From Rhizophagus irregularis (Eukaryota > Glomeromycota > Glomeromycetes > Glomerales > Glomeraceae): 64,000 nt of DNA. Each line of letters begins with the position of its first letter. Positions within the stretch are counted from its first letter, which is position 1. The stretch covers positions 2,792,501 to 2,856,500 of the forward strand of contig NC_089447.1 of NCBI RefSeq assembly GCF_026210795.1, written 5' to 3'. Position numbers and translations under genes: made by a program. The notes under the pieces are model-generated. The model did no database searches. It saw only the letters and a list, made by a program, of their open reading frames with translations, and was not told where the DNA came from. Positions 12,401-24,157 of this stretch are shown in pieces.

Positions 12401-13624
12401 CCCAATTAAAAAATTCAAAAAATAATTTCCCAAACGAACTCAGAAAATTCTCAATCAAAAAATGCCCTAAACGATCCCCTTAATTAAAAAATTCAAAAAA
12501 TAATTTTCCTAAACGAACTCTTAGAAAATTCTCAATCAAAAAATGCCCTAAACGATCCCCTTAATTAAAAAATTCAAAAAATAATTTCCCTGAACAAACT
12601 CTTAGAAAATTCTCAATCAAAAAATGCCCTAAATGATCCTTTTAGTTAAAAAATTTTTGAAAACCTATTTCCCAAACAAATTCTTAGAAAATTCTCTATC
12701 AAAAATGTTCCAAACGTTCCCTTTAATTAAAAAATTCTCAAAAACAATCTCTCCAAACGAATCATTAGAAAATTCTCTATCAAAAATGTCCTAAGCGATC
12801 CCCTTAATTAAAAAATACAAAAAATAATTTTCCTAAACGAACTCTTAGAAATTTCTCTATCAAATGATACCTTCAGTTAAAAAATTCTCAAAAAATAATT
12901 TTTCCAAACAAACTCTTAGAAAATTCTCTATCAAAAAAATTCTCTATCAAAAAATGTTCCAACGGTCTCTTTGGTTAAAAAATTCTCAAAAATAATCTCT
13001 CTAAACGAACTCTTAGAAAATTCTCAATCAAAAAATGCCCAAATGATCCTTTTAGTTAAAAAATTCTCAAAAAACCATTTCCCAAACGAATTCTTAGAAA
13101 ATTCTCTATCAAAAAATGTTCCAAATGATCCCTTTAGTTAAAAAATTCTCAAAAATAATCTCTCCAAACAAATCTTTAGAAAATTCTCTATCAAAAATGC
13201 TTTAAATGATCCTCTTAGTTAAAAAAATAATTTTTCCAAACGGATTCTTAAAAAATTTCTCAAAAAAATCTATCTAAAAGTTTCTTAAATAAAATCCCTA
13301 TTAAATATTATTCAAATGGACTTTTAAAATTTCTTAGAAAATTATTTATAAAAATTATCTAAAAAATGAATTTAAATAAAAAATTTTAGTTGAAACGGAT
13401 TATATATAATACAGTACGTTGTACAAAATAAAAATCTTACGTATTAAAATTTACATATCGGGTACCTGATATGTGTAAGATAGATCAATGCCCGATATAC
13501 AATATCAGTGACTAATAGTTTAGCTATCGGGTACCCGATATGTAAAAATACCCAATATTTATCCGATTAGCCACTGATATATAGGTACCTGATATGTACC
13601 CGATAGAATTGATTTTGACCAGTG
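9492..13624. mobile_element. Non-autonomous CACTA/EnSpm-like transposon, 4.1 kb
   Basis: The left end reads CACTAGTCAAAATTAATA. The right end, reverse-complemented, reads CACTGGTCAAAATCAATT. Both are flanked by TAA (9489-9491 and 13625-13627), a 3-bp duplication as expected for EnSpm/CACTA. Both ends carry subterminal repeats of the word TATCGGGTACCTGATATGTG in both orientations (9510-9720, 13450-13610), another trait of the superfamily. No transposase is present. The interior is AT-rich DNA and a 2.7 kb minisatellite. Assignment rests on termini and TSD only. Confidence 0.7.
10640..13330. repeat. Dimeric minisatellite, about 80-bp unit, roughly 33 copies
   Basis: The marker word TCTCTATCAAAAA recurs with spacings of 79, 82 and 81 bp (for example 11022, 11101, 11183, 11264). 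Each unit is two related halves of about 40 bp: one with AATTCTCAAAAATAATC then CCAAACGAATCCTTAG, the other with AATTCTCTATCAAAAA then CCCTAAACGATCCC. Copies diverge by transitions and small indels, and some segments (around 11640, 12240, 12920) carry extra half-units. No stable coding frame. Confidence 0.9.
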
Positions 13625-14217
13625 TAATATAAGTATCAGTAAAATAATTGTTAAATTGTTGCTAATTTTACAGAAACTTAACATTTTTAATCAATATAAA
13701 ATTAATATCATTAAGTTTATCTTAATGGTATTGTTTTAACATTATTTTAATATTGATTCAATATCAATTTTGTGATATTGAAATAAAGTATTATTATTTT
13801 AATATCATATTAATATTAAATTAATATTAAATTAATATTGAAATGATATCTGAAATAATATCGAAATGATATCTTTAAGTTAAACTTAAATATATTGTTT
13901 CAATGTCATTTCAATTATCATTTTAATATCATTTTAATACTATTTCAATAACATTTTAATATTAAAATGATCATATGAGCTGATTTGTTTACTCTGCATT
14001 AAAAAAAGTTATTGAATTGATCTTCACAATTTTTGTTACTTAAAATTGTTTTGTAATACCAAAAAATCATCTGATTGATGATCACTTGACTAAATAATAA
14101 GTTGAGCAAAATTTTACATTTGCGAAACTTAAATTATTAAATGTAAAAGAGTTGTGAAAAAACCCATTTCACTAATAAAAAACCCATTTCTCATATATAT
14201 GGAATTTTTAACATATA
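13625..14217. repeat. GATATT/AATATC palindromic repeat ending in CATATGAGCTGATTTG
   Basis: From about 13670 to 13990 short inverted words (TTAATATTGA, GATATTGAAA, AATGATATC) repeat on both strands. The right edge CATATGAGCTGATTTG resembles the CATATGGGCYGATTTG termini at 18.1-18.25 kb and 40.87/45.25 kb. It looks like a MITE whose left end was lost. The rest is AT-rich, without genes. Confidence 0.5.
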
Positions 14218-14220
14218 TTA

Positions 14221-17200
14221 GGGGAGTGACACATATTACGTGATATTAGGGTTATTATAAAGTTGACCCCCCTCCCCCCCTTGTGAGACGTATTTTCATG
14301 TGATGTATTATTTAACCAATTATCATTAAGGCATCATTTTGATCTTGTTCAAAAATTTTTTTTTCAATTAATATTAAACATCTAAATGAATGTAGAAATA
14401 CGATACTCTACTTTTATTTTAAATAAAACACTGAAATATTTATTTTTGATTCATAATGTATTAAAAACTATTTTGAAATATTTATTTTTATGGAATTTGT
14501 AATTTGTAAGAAAATGACAGGAAAATTTGGAGTTATGGAAATATAAGTATGCATTGATTTAATAAGAACTTTTTATCAATATACTACAAAAAAAAAATCT
14601 AGAGTTTGATATACATGATGATCGTACATCCAACGTGACTTAAAAAAATGATTATTAAAATTTTCGTGTCTAATTTTCATGTCTGAAAAATTTTATATCC
14701 AAAACTTCAACATGCAGGTTTTTCTAACTACACCGAAATATAACAAATTTTATATTTATAAGACCCCTACAACTCCATACCAGAGGTTCTGCAATGCTTT
14801 TGGATATCATCGTATGGTAAATACAAGAAATCCTGCATACCCAAAAATTAGTCTATGCATAGAATGTAATAATGCGTGGAAGGAGTTTCGACATAAATCT
14901 AAGGAGGATATTGAAAGTAAAATTAGTGAATACTTAGCAACCCCAATCCCAATCTAAGGTTTTATGCAAATTAATCGGTCATGACCTGGCTCATCTCAAA
15001 GTTTAAAGCCCACTCAAACTAACCAAGTCCTTCAAAGTCCTATTGAAGAAATTATTATAGCTGACTCCACTCCACCTCCTAATGCTGCTGCACAGAAAAA
15101 AGCTGCAGAAACTATTAATGCAACTAACATGAAGCTTGCTAAACTTCAGCAAATTTATAATTCTACTAATGATTTGGAGATTCGGAATAATTTATTGGAA
15201 CGTATGGCAACTCTCAAGCAAATTCTACATGATGAGGATAACAAGATTAAAAAATTGAAACGTCATGCAGGATATCAACGAAAATGTAGAGCAAAAAAAA
15301 TAAAGCATCTACAAGAGCACCAAGAAGTAATTCAATATGATTTACCTGGTCGTCCATCTTTTTTAATTCAATATCCCAATTTACATGAACATATACACGA
15401 ATGTATTGAGTTTGGAGCTGCAGATAAAAAAAGAAGAAAAGAAGTTATTAAAGTTAGAACCATTCGTCATCTTCGAGAGAATCTTAATTCAAAATATAAT
15501 GAATACCTTTCACGTACCACTCTCAACAATTACTTGCTACCATCTCGATCAAATACTAAAGCAGCAAAGACACATCACCATCCAGCTCTTGTTGCAAATG
15601 CCTCAGTTTCACGAACTGAAAAAAATGAGCATATTGATGAACACTATTGTCTTGCATCTGTGAAAGGTGCAAAACAATTCGCGGCATTATTTTCAACCCA
15701 TTCCGTAATCATTTCTCAGGACGATAAAGCCAAGGTTCCTCTAGGTATTCCTGCAGTCGGAAGAACGTTTCAAACTATACAAAGTTTTCAAGAGCCAGTT
15801 ACATTACCCGATCATGATTTTCCGGTCGGTATGCAGCAAAAACTTATCCCATCGGTTTACTTACTAATTAATCTGAGTGATACGAATGATACTTTCTGCA
15901 ACGGTCAACTTTCAATTTTTGTACGTCCACAATATCATGTTGGTACAAGCTCAAGTACCCATATGAGTGATCTTAACTCGCTAATTCAAGATAGCCAATT
16001 TGATAGGATATTAAAAATCAACGGCCAAATCAAACCTATTTGGATACTTTTAGTTGATGGAGGTCCAGATGAAAATCCCCGCCATATGAAGAATATATTT
16101 CAATATTGTAAAATGTTCTGTAATTTTGATCTTGACTATCTATCCGTTCGGACACATGCACCTGGACAATCAGCATATAATCCTGTTGAGCGTAGTATGT
16201 CAACACTCTCTCAAAAACTGGCTGGCATAACACTACCGATTGATAAATTTGGTTCCCACCTTAACTCCCAAGGTCAAGTAACGGATTTGGAGCTAGCAAT
16301 GAAGAACTTTCGTTATGCTGGTGAAGCGTTGTGTACTCTTTGGAAACGCGATCCTATTTTTGGGAAACCAGTTATTGCGCAATATACTGACCAAAAAATT
16401 CTCCATTCGATGATATCCTATTTCCTGGATCTGAAAATATAAATGAATCAGCTGTACCTTGGCAATGGATAGAAAATCACACCAAAATATGTCAATACTC
16501 ACTTGATATTAAGAAATGCGAGGATTCTTCCTGTTGTTCACCTAAACGTCATGAGGAGGCAGCCGTTCTTCTTGCAGAAAATGATGGATTTCTCCCACCT
16601 GTAACAAAGAGAAAAGATGGGCATTTCCTAAACCTGCTTCATATATTAGAATATTGTGACAAGCTCAAAATACCTGGAAATGATGCCCACTGTCCTTCAA
16701 TTAATGCAGACACTTATGAACGTCTTTGCTGTTTTGAATGTGATGCGTATTTTCCAACGCTTTCTATGGTTGCTCAACATAAAAAAATTCAACATCCAAA
16801 ACGACGAGGACGACCAGCCAAAAAAAAACTATTTACTAATTCCATTGACGATTTTTCAGTTATACCTGCGTGTGATGTACGAGTTTTAATTATAAATGAC
16901 CGGGAAATACAATCAGAAGGTGAATAAAGAGGTGTGCTGACTTTAAATTTTAAAATTAGACCAGGTAAAAGTTTTTAGAAGAGGAATATTTTGTTTTATT
17001 ATATAAGAACACTTGTTAACGTTCTTATTTGCTTTTTTTTTTGTAGGTACGGGTTTTAACATTGGAATTAAGCCGGGTAGGACTGTAGGAGGAAGACTAA
17101 TAAAATTAAATGTTTCGTAGTTATTTTTTTTGAAAATAAACTAAAAGAGGTGGTGCGACACGACTTAAAACAAAGAACAAAGATGTGTATGTAATACGTT

Positions 17201-17397
17201 ACACTGTTATAATAAAACAAAGAACATTAATAAATCACATGAAAAGAATTTTATTGGCAAATTATTGTTTTTAATTTTCGCTAGAGTTACGAACCAGAAA
17301 ACTAATTCTGGCCACTATAAATAAATATCACGTGACAGGTGAGATATTTGCGAACCCCCTCCCCCCTTTAATAATTACGTGATATGTGTCACTCCCC
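14221..17397 (+). mobile_element. DNA transposon with GGGGAGTGACACATAT termini and TTA duplication
   Basis: 3177 bp. The left terminus is GGGGAGTGACACATATTACG, and the right terminus reverse-complemented is GGGGAGTGACACATATCACG. Subterminal C/G tracts follow on both sides. It is flanked by TTA (14218-14220 and 17398-17400). It carries one decayed DDE transposase gene on the plus strand. A 3-bp TTA duplication is compatible with PIF/Harbinger-type integration, but the transposase does not look like a typical Harbinger protein, so superfamily is left open. Confidence 0.85.
14679..17120 (+). pseudogene. DDE transposase pseudogene of the 14.2-17.4 kb transposon
   Basis: One reading frame runs from ATG 14679 through in-frame stops TAA 14955 and TGA 14982, then a long intact stretch to about 16405, a 1-nt loss near 16408, a second stretch to TAA 16925, and 13 more codons. 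An intron (16965-17046) then leads to a last exon ending at 17118-17120. An N-terminal Cys pair (LCIECNNAW) is followed by a basic helical region (KKLKRHAGYQRKCRAKKIKH) and an RNase-H-like core with ISQDDKAKVPLG, LLVDGGPDENPRH and YNPVERSMS as the likely D, D, E positions. The C-terminus has a C2H2 finger (CCFECDAYF...HKKIQH) and an AT-hook-like RRGRPAKKK. All three stops are explained by C-to-T changes in CAA or CGA. It is inactive as it stands. Confidence 0.8.
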
Positions 17398-17400
17398 TTA

Positions 17401-18072
17401 TTAAAAAGTAAGTATATTTTAATAAAATATAAAGTAAAATAAAAATTTATATAGTCTTAGTAGTTATAAATGTTTATAAAAGTATAATAAAAATATCATA
17501 TAAAAGAAGGTATTATAATAGATATTTTCAAACAATAAAAATAATTATTTTATGTCAGAGTTTGTATTACCATCTTTAAACGCAAATATATCAAGATTCA
17601 CTGATCCGTTTTCTATAATTTTAGGCTTGTTGAAAAGCCCTTATTCTGGACTTTATAGGCGAAAAAAAGCTCATCAATTGAATCATTAGATCCAGAGATA
17701 TTTACGTTTAAAGTTGAGGTATAAACTTTTTAACATGCTTAAATGCAAATATCTTGGGATCCACTGATCCATTTTTTATAAATTTAGGCTCTTTGGATTG
17801 GAAAGCCCTTGATCTGATCTATATAAACAAAAAAAGAGCTTGCCAATTGGATCATTGGATCTGGAGATATTTACGTTTAAAGTTAAGATACAAATTTTTA
17901 ACATATATAGTAAGTGCTAAGAATTATATTAATTTAAAAGAAATATTTACCAATTTATAGTATAATAACATTAAATAAAAATTTTTTAATACTCATCTCC
18001 AATTTACTGTATATTATATAGTATTTTGTATAATAAAAATGTAATAAAATCAATATTTTAATTAAAGGTAGA
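17401..18072. repeat. two diverged direct copies of a weakly palindromic module
   Basis: Between about 17580 and 17890 two copies of a module follow each other. Each has AAATATCTnGGATnCACTGA-like sequence at its left and GATCnnGAGATATTTACGTTTA at its right. Related modules lie inside MITEs at 26.4, 34.1 and 47.1 kb. No terminal repeats or duplication could be fixed here. No gene. Confidence 0.45.
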
Positions 18073-18184
18073 CAAATCAACCCATATGTAATATTTTATT
18101 TTGATATTATATCGATATTAAATTGATATTGAATCAATATCAAAATGATATCAAAATGATATTGTTTACGTATGGGCTGATTTG
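18073..18184. mobile_element. 112-bp palindromic MITE with CAAATCARCCCATAYGTAA ends
   Basis: The left end is CAAATCAACCCATATGTAA and the right end reverse-complemented is CAAATCAGCCCATACGTAA. The interior is GATATT/AATATC inverted words. A further CAAATCGGCCCATATG word lies at 18246-18261, so a longer composite is possible. Confidence 0.6.
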
Positions 18185-19074
18185 ACGCATTACATGTGAT
18201 AATTTCATAGTAAATGGGAATTGGTTACTATTGGTATGATGCATCAAATCGGCCCATATGAAAAACTTGAAGTTTTTGTAAAAAATGTGAACAAGTTTTA
18301 TCAGATTGTTAGTAATCAATCAGCTAATCAATTATACTTTAAATCCAAAATATAGTATTATGTGATATTAGCTAAATCATATATTCATTATTTTTTCAAT
18401 TTGCTAACAATTCAACAAACTGGAAATTCTTAGCATAAAAATTTGCCAAGCATCCTATATATTATAAAATCAGCTGCATTTTACTATTAGATTTAATTTT
18501 CTTTAATTTTAATATTATTAGCTTTTTAAATTAAAGTATTTTTTGTATAGTAAGTCCATATAAAATAGTAAAATTCAGAATCAATTTTTCACATAATTAC
18601 AATTTAAGCTAATCAGGTAAATTTAATTTAATAAATCATGTATTAATCAATAGAAATATTACCTAATAAGGCTAAACTATTACTTAATTTGGTAAAAATT
18701 AGTATAAAATAAATTTTAGATTATTAATAAATATAAATACATTACATCATATCGCTAAATATCACCACTGTTATTATTTTACCAGAATTGAATAGAATTT
18801 TATTAGATAAAATTAAAATAATATGAAATTCTACCTATTAATATTTAATAATACTAATACAATAAAAATTATTTGCAATGAAATTTAGCAATACCCTTTT
18901 TAAAAATATATAAATACATAAATAATTACATTATGCTTAAATAATTATAATAGGACTCCAAACAATATATATAAATGTAGGTTTTGAGTTTGCTTAACCA
19001 ATAAAAATTTTTCCTATGTGAAATTTATTATTGCTTATTTGATAACATAATTTTAAAATAGTCAGATATAATTA
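18185..19074. other. AT-rich repeat-region spacer
   Basis: Apart from the extra CATATG-type terminus near 18246 no gene, RNA or terminal repeat was recognised. Confidence 0.35.
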
Positions 19075-19251
19075 GGGAGTTTACACATATTACGTAATTA
19101 TTATAGGGAGGGAGGGAGTAGTTAAAATTTTACGTTACACTTATTTAAATCATATGATTTATAAATATTATAATTTGATTGGTTATGAAATCTAACAAGG
19201 GGGGGTAAGGTTTATAATAAAATAAATATTACGTGATATGTGTAATTTCCC
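19075..19251. mobile_element. 177-bp MITE related to the 14.2-17.4 kb transposon
   Basis: The left end is GGGAGTTTACACATATTACG and the right end reverse-complemented is GGGAAATTACACATATCACG, differing at few positions from the termini of the larger transposon. It is flanked by TTA (19072-19074 and 19252-19254), the same duplication. G-tract subterminal blocks are also shared. Interpreted as an internally deleted derivative of that family. Confidence 0.8.
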
Positions 19252-19621
19252 TTATACGAAGAGTATTAAATTATTAATAGTCGAGATATATATTTACGTA
19301 GCAGGATAGATTTTTTAATATATATATAATATAATATATATTTTATATTTTTCATATTAAAAAAATCTAATAAAATATGTAAACAAAATTATAAATATGT
19401 TTGTATAAAAAAAATTTACTATTTTTAATACAAAGATTAAGTTAATTGTTATACAGAATGATCTTACCACACTACTTTCAAATGCAGATCATTTTGATTG
19501 GCAATCTGAATTTCCTTTTATGTTATACTTTCTGAATACTATTTTTAGATATTGAACAATATAAACAATTATACTGAAAAAAAACATTGATAAAAAAAAA
19601 AACTCTAAAAAAAAAAGAAAT

Positions 19622-19908
19622 AATGTATTTACCGCACCCTGCATTACAAATTTATATATATTTTATGTTTATAATTTGCCATTTTAAGGGGGTGTGGTGT
19701 ATAAACTAAAGATGTTAGCCTTAATTATTTTTTAAAAAATTTTGAATTACGGCTATAAGATTTTTATAGCCTTAATTAATTACGGCATATAAAAATTTTG
19801 TATTACGACACTTTTTTGAATTACGGCTAACATCTTTAGTATAAACTAAAGATCAATATAAACAATTTACAAAAAAGGAAGGATGCATTGTAACGCAGGG
19901 TGCAGTAA
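19622..19908. mobile_element. MITE with TTTACYGCACCCTGC ends, itself split by a second MITE
   Basis: The left terminus near 19624 (TTTACCGCACCCTGCATTAC) faces its inverted copy ending near 19910 (TTTACTGCACCCTGCGTTAC after reverse complement). It is interrupted by the palindromic element at 19705-19840. Confidence 0.6.
19705..19840. mobile_element. 136-bp palindromic MITE with ACTAAAGATGTTAGCC ends
   Basis: The ends ACTAAAGATGTTAGCC and GGCTAACATCTTTAGT are perfect inverted repeats flanked by ATAA (19701-19704 and 19841-19844). The middle is further palindromic (GGCTATAAG/CTTATAGCC-type). Inserted into the 19622-19908 MITE. Confidence 0.65.
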
Positions 19909-20539
19909 ATAAATTCACTCAAAAAAAAATAATAATAATAATAATTTTTATTAAACTCAGAAAGTTTCATATTACAATTTTTTAAAAAAACTGCACTTTT
20001 TATTAACAAAAACAATACAAGATTTTGATGAAGGCTTAGTATATACAACTATTATTAAAATGTTTTGTTAGAATCTTTACGCTGTTGTTTTTTAGAAGGT
20101 GAAATTGAACATAAACCACTGGTATTTTCTATTTTCCTTTTATTTCTAGTTCCATTTTTTTTTTTAAACATTAAAAGCAATATTCTTTAATTTAATTAAC
20201 TTTTCGCAATTGCTTAGTTGGTTTAATAATATAGTTATTTCTTCAGCTATATTCTCTGTATCAGAATCAACCTCAGTTGGTTTATTATATATAAGTCTAT
20301 TCATGTTTTTTTCAACTATAGTTAAGTCATTCAAATCAGTAAGAAGATTTGATATTGAAGTAATATATTCTTGCTTCTAAATAGATATTGAATGTTTTGT
20401 ATTTAAATTAAGAGGAGTAAGAGAAGTAGTTTCAGTTGATAAATGTGTAGTTTCAATAGAAGTAGTTATTTTGTCTCTGTTATTAGAAGTTATATTATCT
20501 ATAAATTGATACTTTTAATTAATGAAATAAATGATTAAT

Positions 20540-21135
20540 TAAAGCTCTAACTGGTCCAGGTCTAATCTAGTAATTCAGACCGAAAATTAGGATTGGTCCA
20601 GTCTGGGTTAATGCTTCAATCCAGACCAAAATATTTGGTCTAGTCCAGTCTGATCCAGGATTATAAATCTAACACAGACTGAATTGAACAGGTTGGGATT
20701 GGACCAGACCAAAAATTTGCCAAAATTATAACTATATTCTAATTCTATAATTCTGGCTTTATAGTGATTTTCCTGATATGTGTAGTTTCATTTTAATTCC
20801 TTATATAGTATATACATTACATAAAGCGAATATAAGCTTAAATCGAAACTACATATATCAGGTAGATCGCTACAAAGCCAGAATTATGGAATTAGAATAC
20901 AGTTATAATTTGGTAAAAATTTTAAATTTGGTCACGTGATATTATAACAGCCAATCAGAATTTCAGATTTTTTATTATAGGACCAAACTGGACTGAATTA
21001 AATAACTGATCTGGTCCGGTCTAGTCCTGGATTATCTTTTTAACATAATTCAGATTGGACCGAAATAAAGCAATTTTTTGGTCTGGTCCTGAGTTACTCC
21101 TCAACTCAGACCAATCCAGACCATTTAGAGCTTTA
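20540..21135. mobile_element. hAT-like non-autonomous element, 596 bp, 8-bp duplication
   Basis: Terminal inverted repeat TAAAGCTCTAAMTGG on both sides and a perfect 8-bp target duplication TGATTAAT (20532-20539 and 21136-21143). The body consists of CTGGTCCAGG/GGTCCAGACC-type inverted words. A second palindrome lies inside (about 20720-20930; TGGCTTTATAG... facing ...CTACAAAGCCA), probably another insertion. It sits in an intron of the MULE pseudogene. Confidence 0.85.
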
Positions 21136-21361
21136 TGATTAATAAATTTATAAATTATAATAAATAATAATTAAAACTAATTCACCTTCTAATGTATTAT
21201 TATCATCTTTATGTACATCTTGTAATTCTTGTTCAAATAATAGTAATTCTTTTATTTGATCTTTATCTTTATTTAAAAGTCCAAGGGCTTCTTTTTGTGA
21301 TGAAAGTGTAATCAATAGTACAGTTAGCCCTTGATATAATGAAGTAGGCATCCAGGCTGAT

Positions 21362-22405
21362 TAGCTCTTCGTTATAAAAAAATTTGCTAATGCTATAACG
21401 AATTATTCAGTATAGCGGAAAAATTTGGTATAATGCGGTAAAATATAGAAAAATCAAATACATTTGTAAAATGTCAGATCACAGAGGCAAAGAAATTTTA
21501 AAGCATAAATCATCCATCTTTTGATAAATGAACTAAAATGGTAAAATTGCTTATTTGAGAAAAATTTCATGAAAACAACATCAAATTATTTATTATATTA
21601 AAAATTATCTTGCAAAAATCTTTGTTATATGGTGCCGGAAGTCTATACTCGACAATAAAAATGTAACACTTAAAAATCTTTCAACTCCTTAAAAAAAATA
21701 CAATTTAAAAAAAATAAACTGGTAATTTTATTCTTTGAAGTAAGCTCTATCAAATTACCGGTCACATTTTTAAAAGAAGATTTATGTAAAAAGTTATAAG
21801 CATTTGAAATTGCATGATTTTCGTATGATCAGCCCAAATTTGAAACAAAATATGTTGGCCAGAACTTACGATAATTTGGGCCGATTCCATGCATTGTGAT
21901 AATGCCAGCCTGAATTATCATAATATGAATCAAATGTAATTTTTTTAAAAAAAAAATTTTTTTATCAATATATAACTTTTATGAAATGGTAGTTGCAATT
22001 TACTACTGAAATCTACTTTTTCTTATATTTTATCTTGTTTGTAATAAAAAAATTTTCAAAAACCGCATTTTATTAGTATTTTACACAAGAAATTCTGGTT
22101 TTTTATTGGCTGAATTCTGGATCACATGATATAGAATCGGCTCAGAAAATTGAAACAGAATCACGTGATTGTCGAGTATAGACTTCTGGCACCATACTAA
22201 AAAAAAATCGGTTTAAAAGAAATTCGTTATAAAAAAGGTCATTTACATATGTGAAATCATAAATTTTTCTTCGTTCAATATTATAATGCATTTTATTAGT
22301 AAAATTTGGTGTAACAATTTTTTTTCATATGACTAAATGCATATCACACTAAAGATTCGTTATATTGTGAAATTCGTTATATTAAAATTTGCTATGACTG
22401 TATTT
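21362..22405. mobile_element. Element with CGTTATA-rich ends, split by a nested element
   Basis: The left side has CGTTATAAAAAAATTTGCTA followed by TATAACGAATT. The right side reverse-complemented has AGCAAATTTTAATATAACGA. The ends are approximate. It interrupts the C-terminal part of the MULE pseudogene and is itself interrupted at 21630-22194. Confidence 0.5.
21630..22194. mobile_element. 565-bp MITE with TGGTGCCRGAAGTCTATACT ends and TA duplication
   Basis: The left end TGGTGCCGGAAGTCTATACT and the inverted right end TGGTGCCAGAAGTCTATACT match over more than 25 bp. Flanked by TA (21628-21629, 22195-22196). Non-coding. Confidence 0.7.
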
Positions 22406-23337
22406 GGTTATGCTGTAAATTAAGATAATATATATTTTGAAAAGGCTGTGATCTAAGCCAATTAATCCATATTGTAGCAGTACAAATATATTTGCAAGCA
22501 CCACCCCTAGATAAAAAATCAAAATATTGACAATAAATACTAGGTAATAAAAATATTATGTAAATTTGCTGTTCAATCTGATTTGATCCACTTGATTTAA
22601 TCTATAATGATAATGAATCTTTTGAATATTCAACATTAATTATTTTTTTTTCTTTTATAATAATTTGAGCTTTTTTATTACGTAATTTGTCTGGTATAAA
22701 ATAAGCTATTTGTTTAAATACTCATAAATTTTGATCAGATTTTCTTGATTTGGAAGTGTAATGGGTAAATCTTGTATCTAACATTATATCTAATCTTTTT
22801 TTAAGATCTATACATAATAAAAGATTTGGCGTAATACATTTGATAAGTAATATACTTAAAATATCCAGTTTCAGTAAGTTCACTCCATTTTTAACTGAAA
22901 TCTATCTAACTGATGAGTTTTTAACTGATTATTAAAAGCTTCAAGATGATTATTAGTAATTAAAATAGAATCAACAGTTATATTTAAAATATTTGCAGCA
23001 ATTAATCTACCTATATCGGCTAACTATCAAAATTGGGCCTAATTTTATATAGTAATTTTGATCAATGTTATACAGTTACAATTAGTAAAAAAAAAATTCT
23101 CATGATCAAATTTAGCGAACGCACCTTTAAAAAAAAACAACATATTAAAAAACGCATCTAACCAATGAGCGCAGTCTAAACCCGATGAGTTTGAGTAGTG
23201 AAAGACCAGTAGAAGGCAATTGGCATCTCGCAATTTCAAATGTTACATGTTATTAGTTGTAAATAAAATTAGTTTTTGCAAAACTATTTTTTATTTTTAT
23301 TAAAATATTATATATTTTTTCAGATTCAATTACTAAT

Positions 23338-23976
23338 ATGTCAACACTTACAACGTCTTTTACTACTTCTGCATCAGAATTTATCTGTCCTACTTGTCAA
23401 AAAAGATATAAGAAATAAGGTGGACTTTTACAGCATCTGAGTATTGTGAAAAGATATAATATTTCACATAGTGATTTGGATAAATTACCAGAAACAAATA
23501 ATGAAAAATTCAAAAGTATTCTGGTTTATTTAATTCACCGCAAACTTCCACATGGATTTAAAAAGGGAAGTCATCAATTAGTGTCGCTTGCATGTACTAA
23601 ACATCAGTTTTTTGATATTTTCAAAGGGTATATCCATCATCATAGCAATAGAAATGTCTACAAGTGTATTTTTTGAGAATCTGCTGGATATCAAATATTA
23701 AGTGAAATCTTGAATAATCCATTGTGGGGTCAAAAATTTTATGATGAAGAACAACAAACTTATGTTATTTTATTTAATGATCCACCTGAGCATTTGAAAA
23801 ATAATCCACTGGCTATTGCAACTCATTGTGCTACTGAAAGTATAGCCACTCATAGACGCAAATCTAGATATAATCCTGGAGAAGTTATTATTGAATGGAA
23901 AATTAAAGGTGAAAAAGATGCAAAAGAGAATTATTGTGAAGCAGGATTTATATACAGTACATACATTTTTGGGTGA
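23338..23976 (+). pseudogene. C2H2 zinc-finger protein of mobile unit A, decayed
   Basis: One frame from ATG 23338 to 23976, interrupted by TAA (at the KRYKK*GGLLQH position) and TGA (CIF*ESAGYQ). The N-terminus carries a finger FICPTCQKRYKK...LLQHLSIVK. A domain of about 170 residues follows, with LIHRKLPHGFKKGSHQL, a conserved Y.C.F pattern, and ILNNPLWGQKFYD. The same domain order occurs in the zinc-finger gene of unit B (44334-45088). It converges tail-to-tail with the DDE-like gene at 24158-26338, with 181 bp between the ends. Probable DNA-binding accessory protein of the element; function inferred only from architecture. Confidence 0.65.
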
Positions 23977-24157
23977 GACAAATCTAAAATTTTATTGTAA
24001 TAGAAAAAAAATTATATACATATGTTTAGAATTTTTTCTTCTAATTAAAGACAATTTTTTTAATGTATATAAAATGTATTAAAAGAAATTATAAAATGTG
24101 AATATATTGAGGTTTTGGATAGGAAAGAGAGATGTTATTTTGAGTATAAAATAAAAG

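Noticed and set aside
12170-12409. 79-codon frame inside the minisatellite
   Set aside because: Product of the 80-bp repeat; the frame is not maintained in other units.
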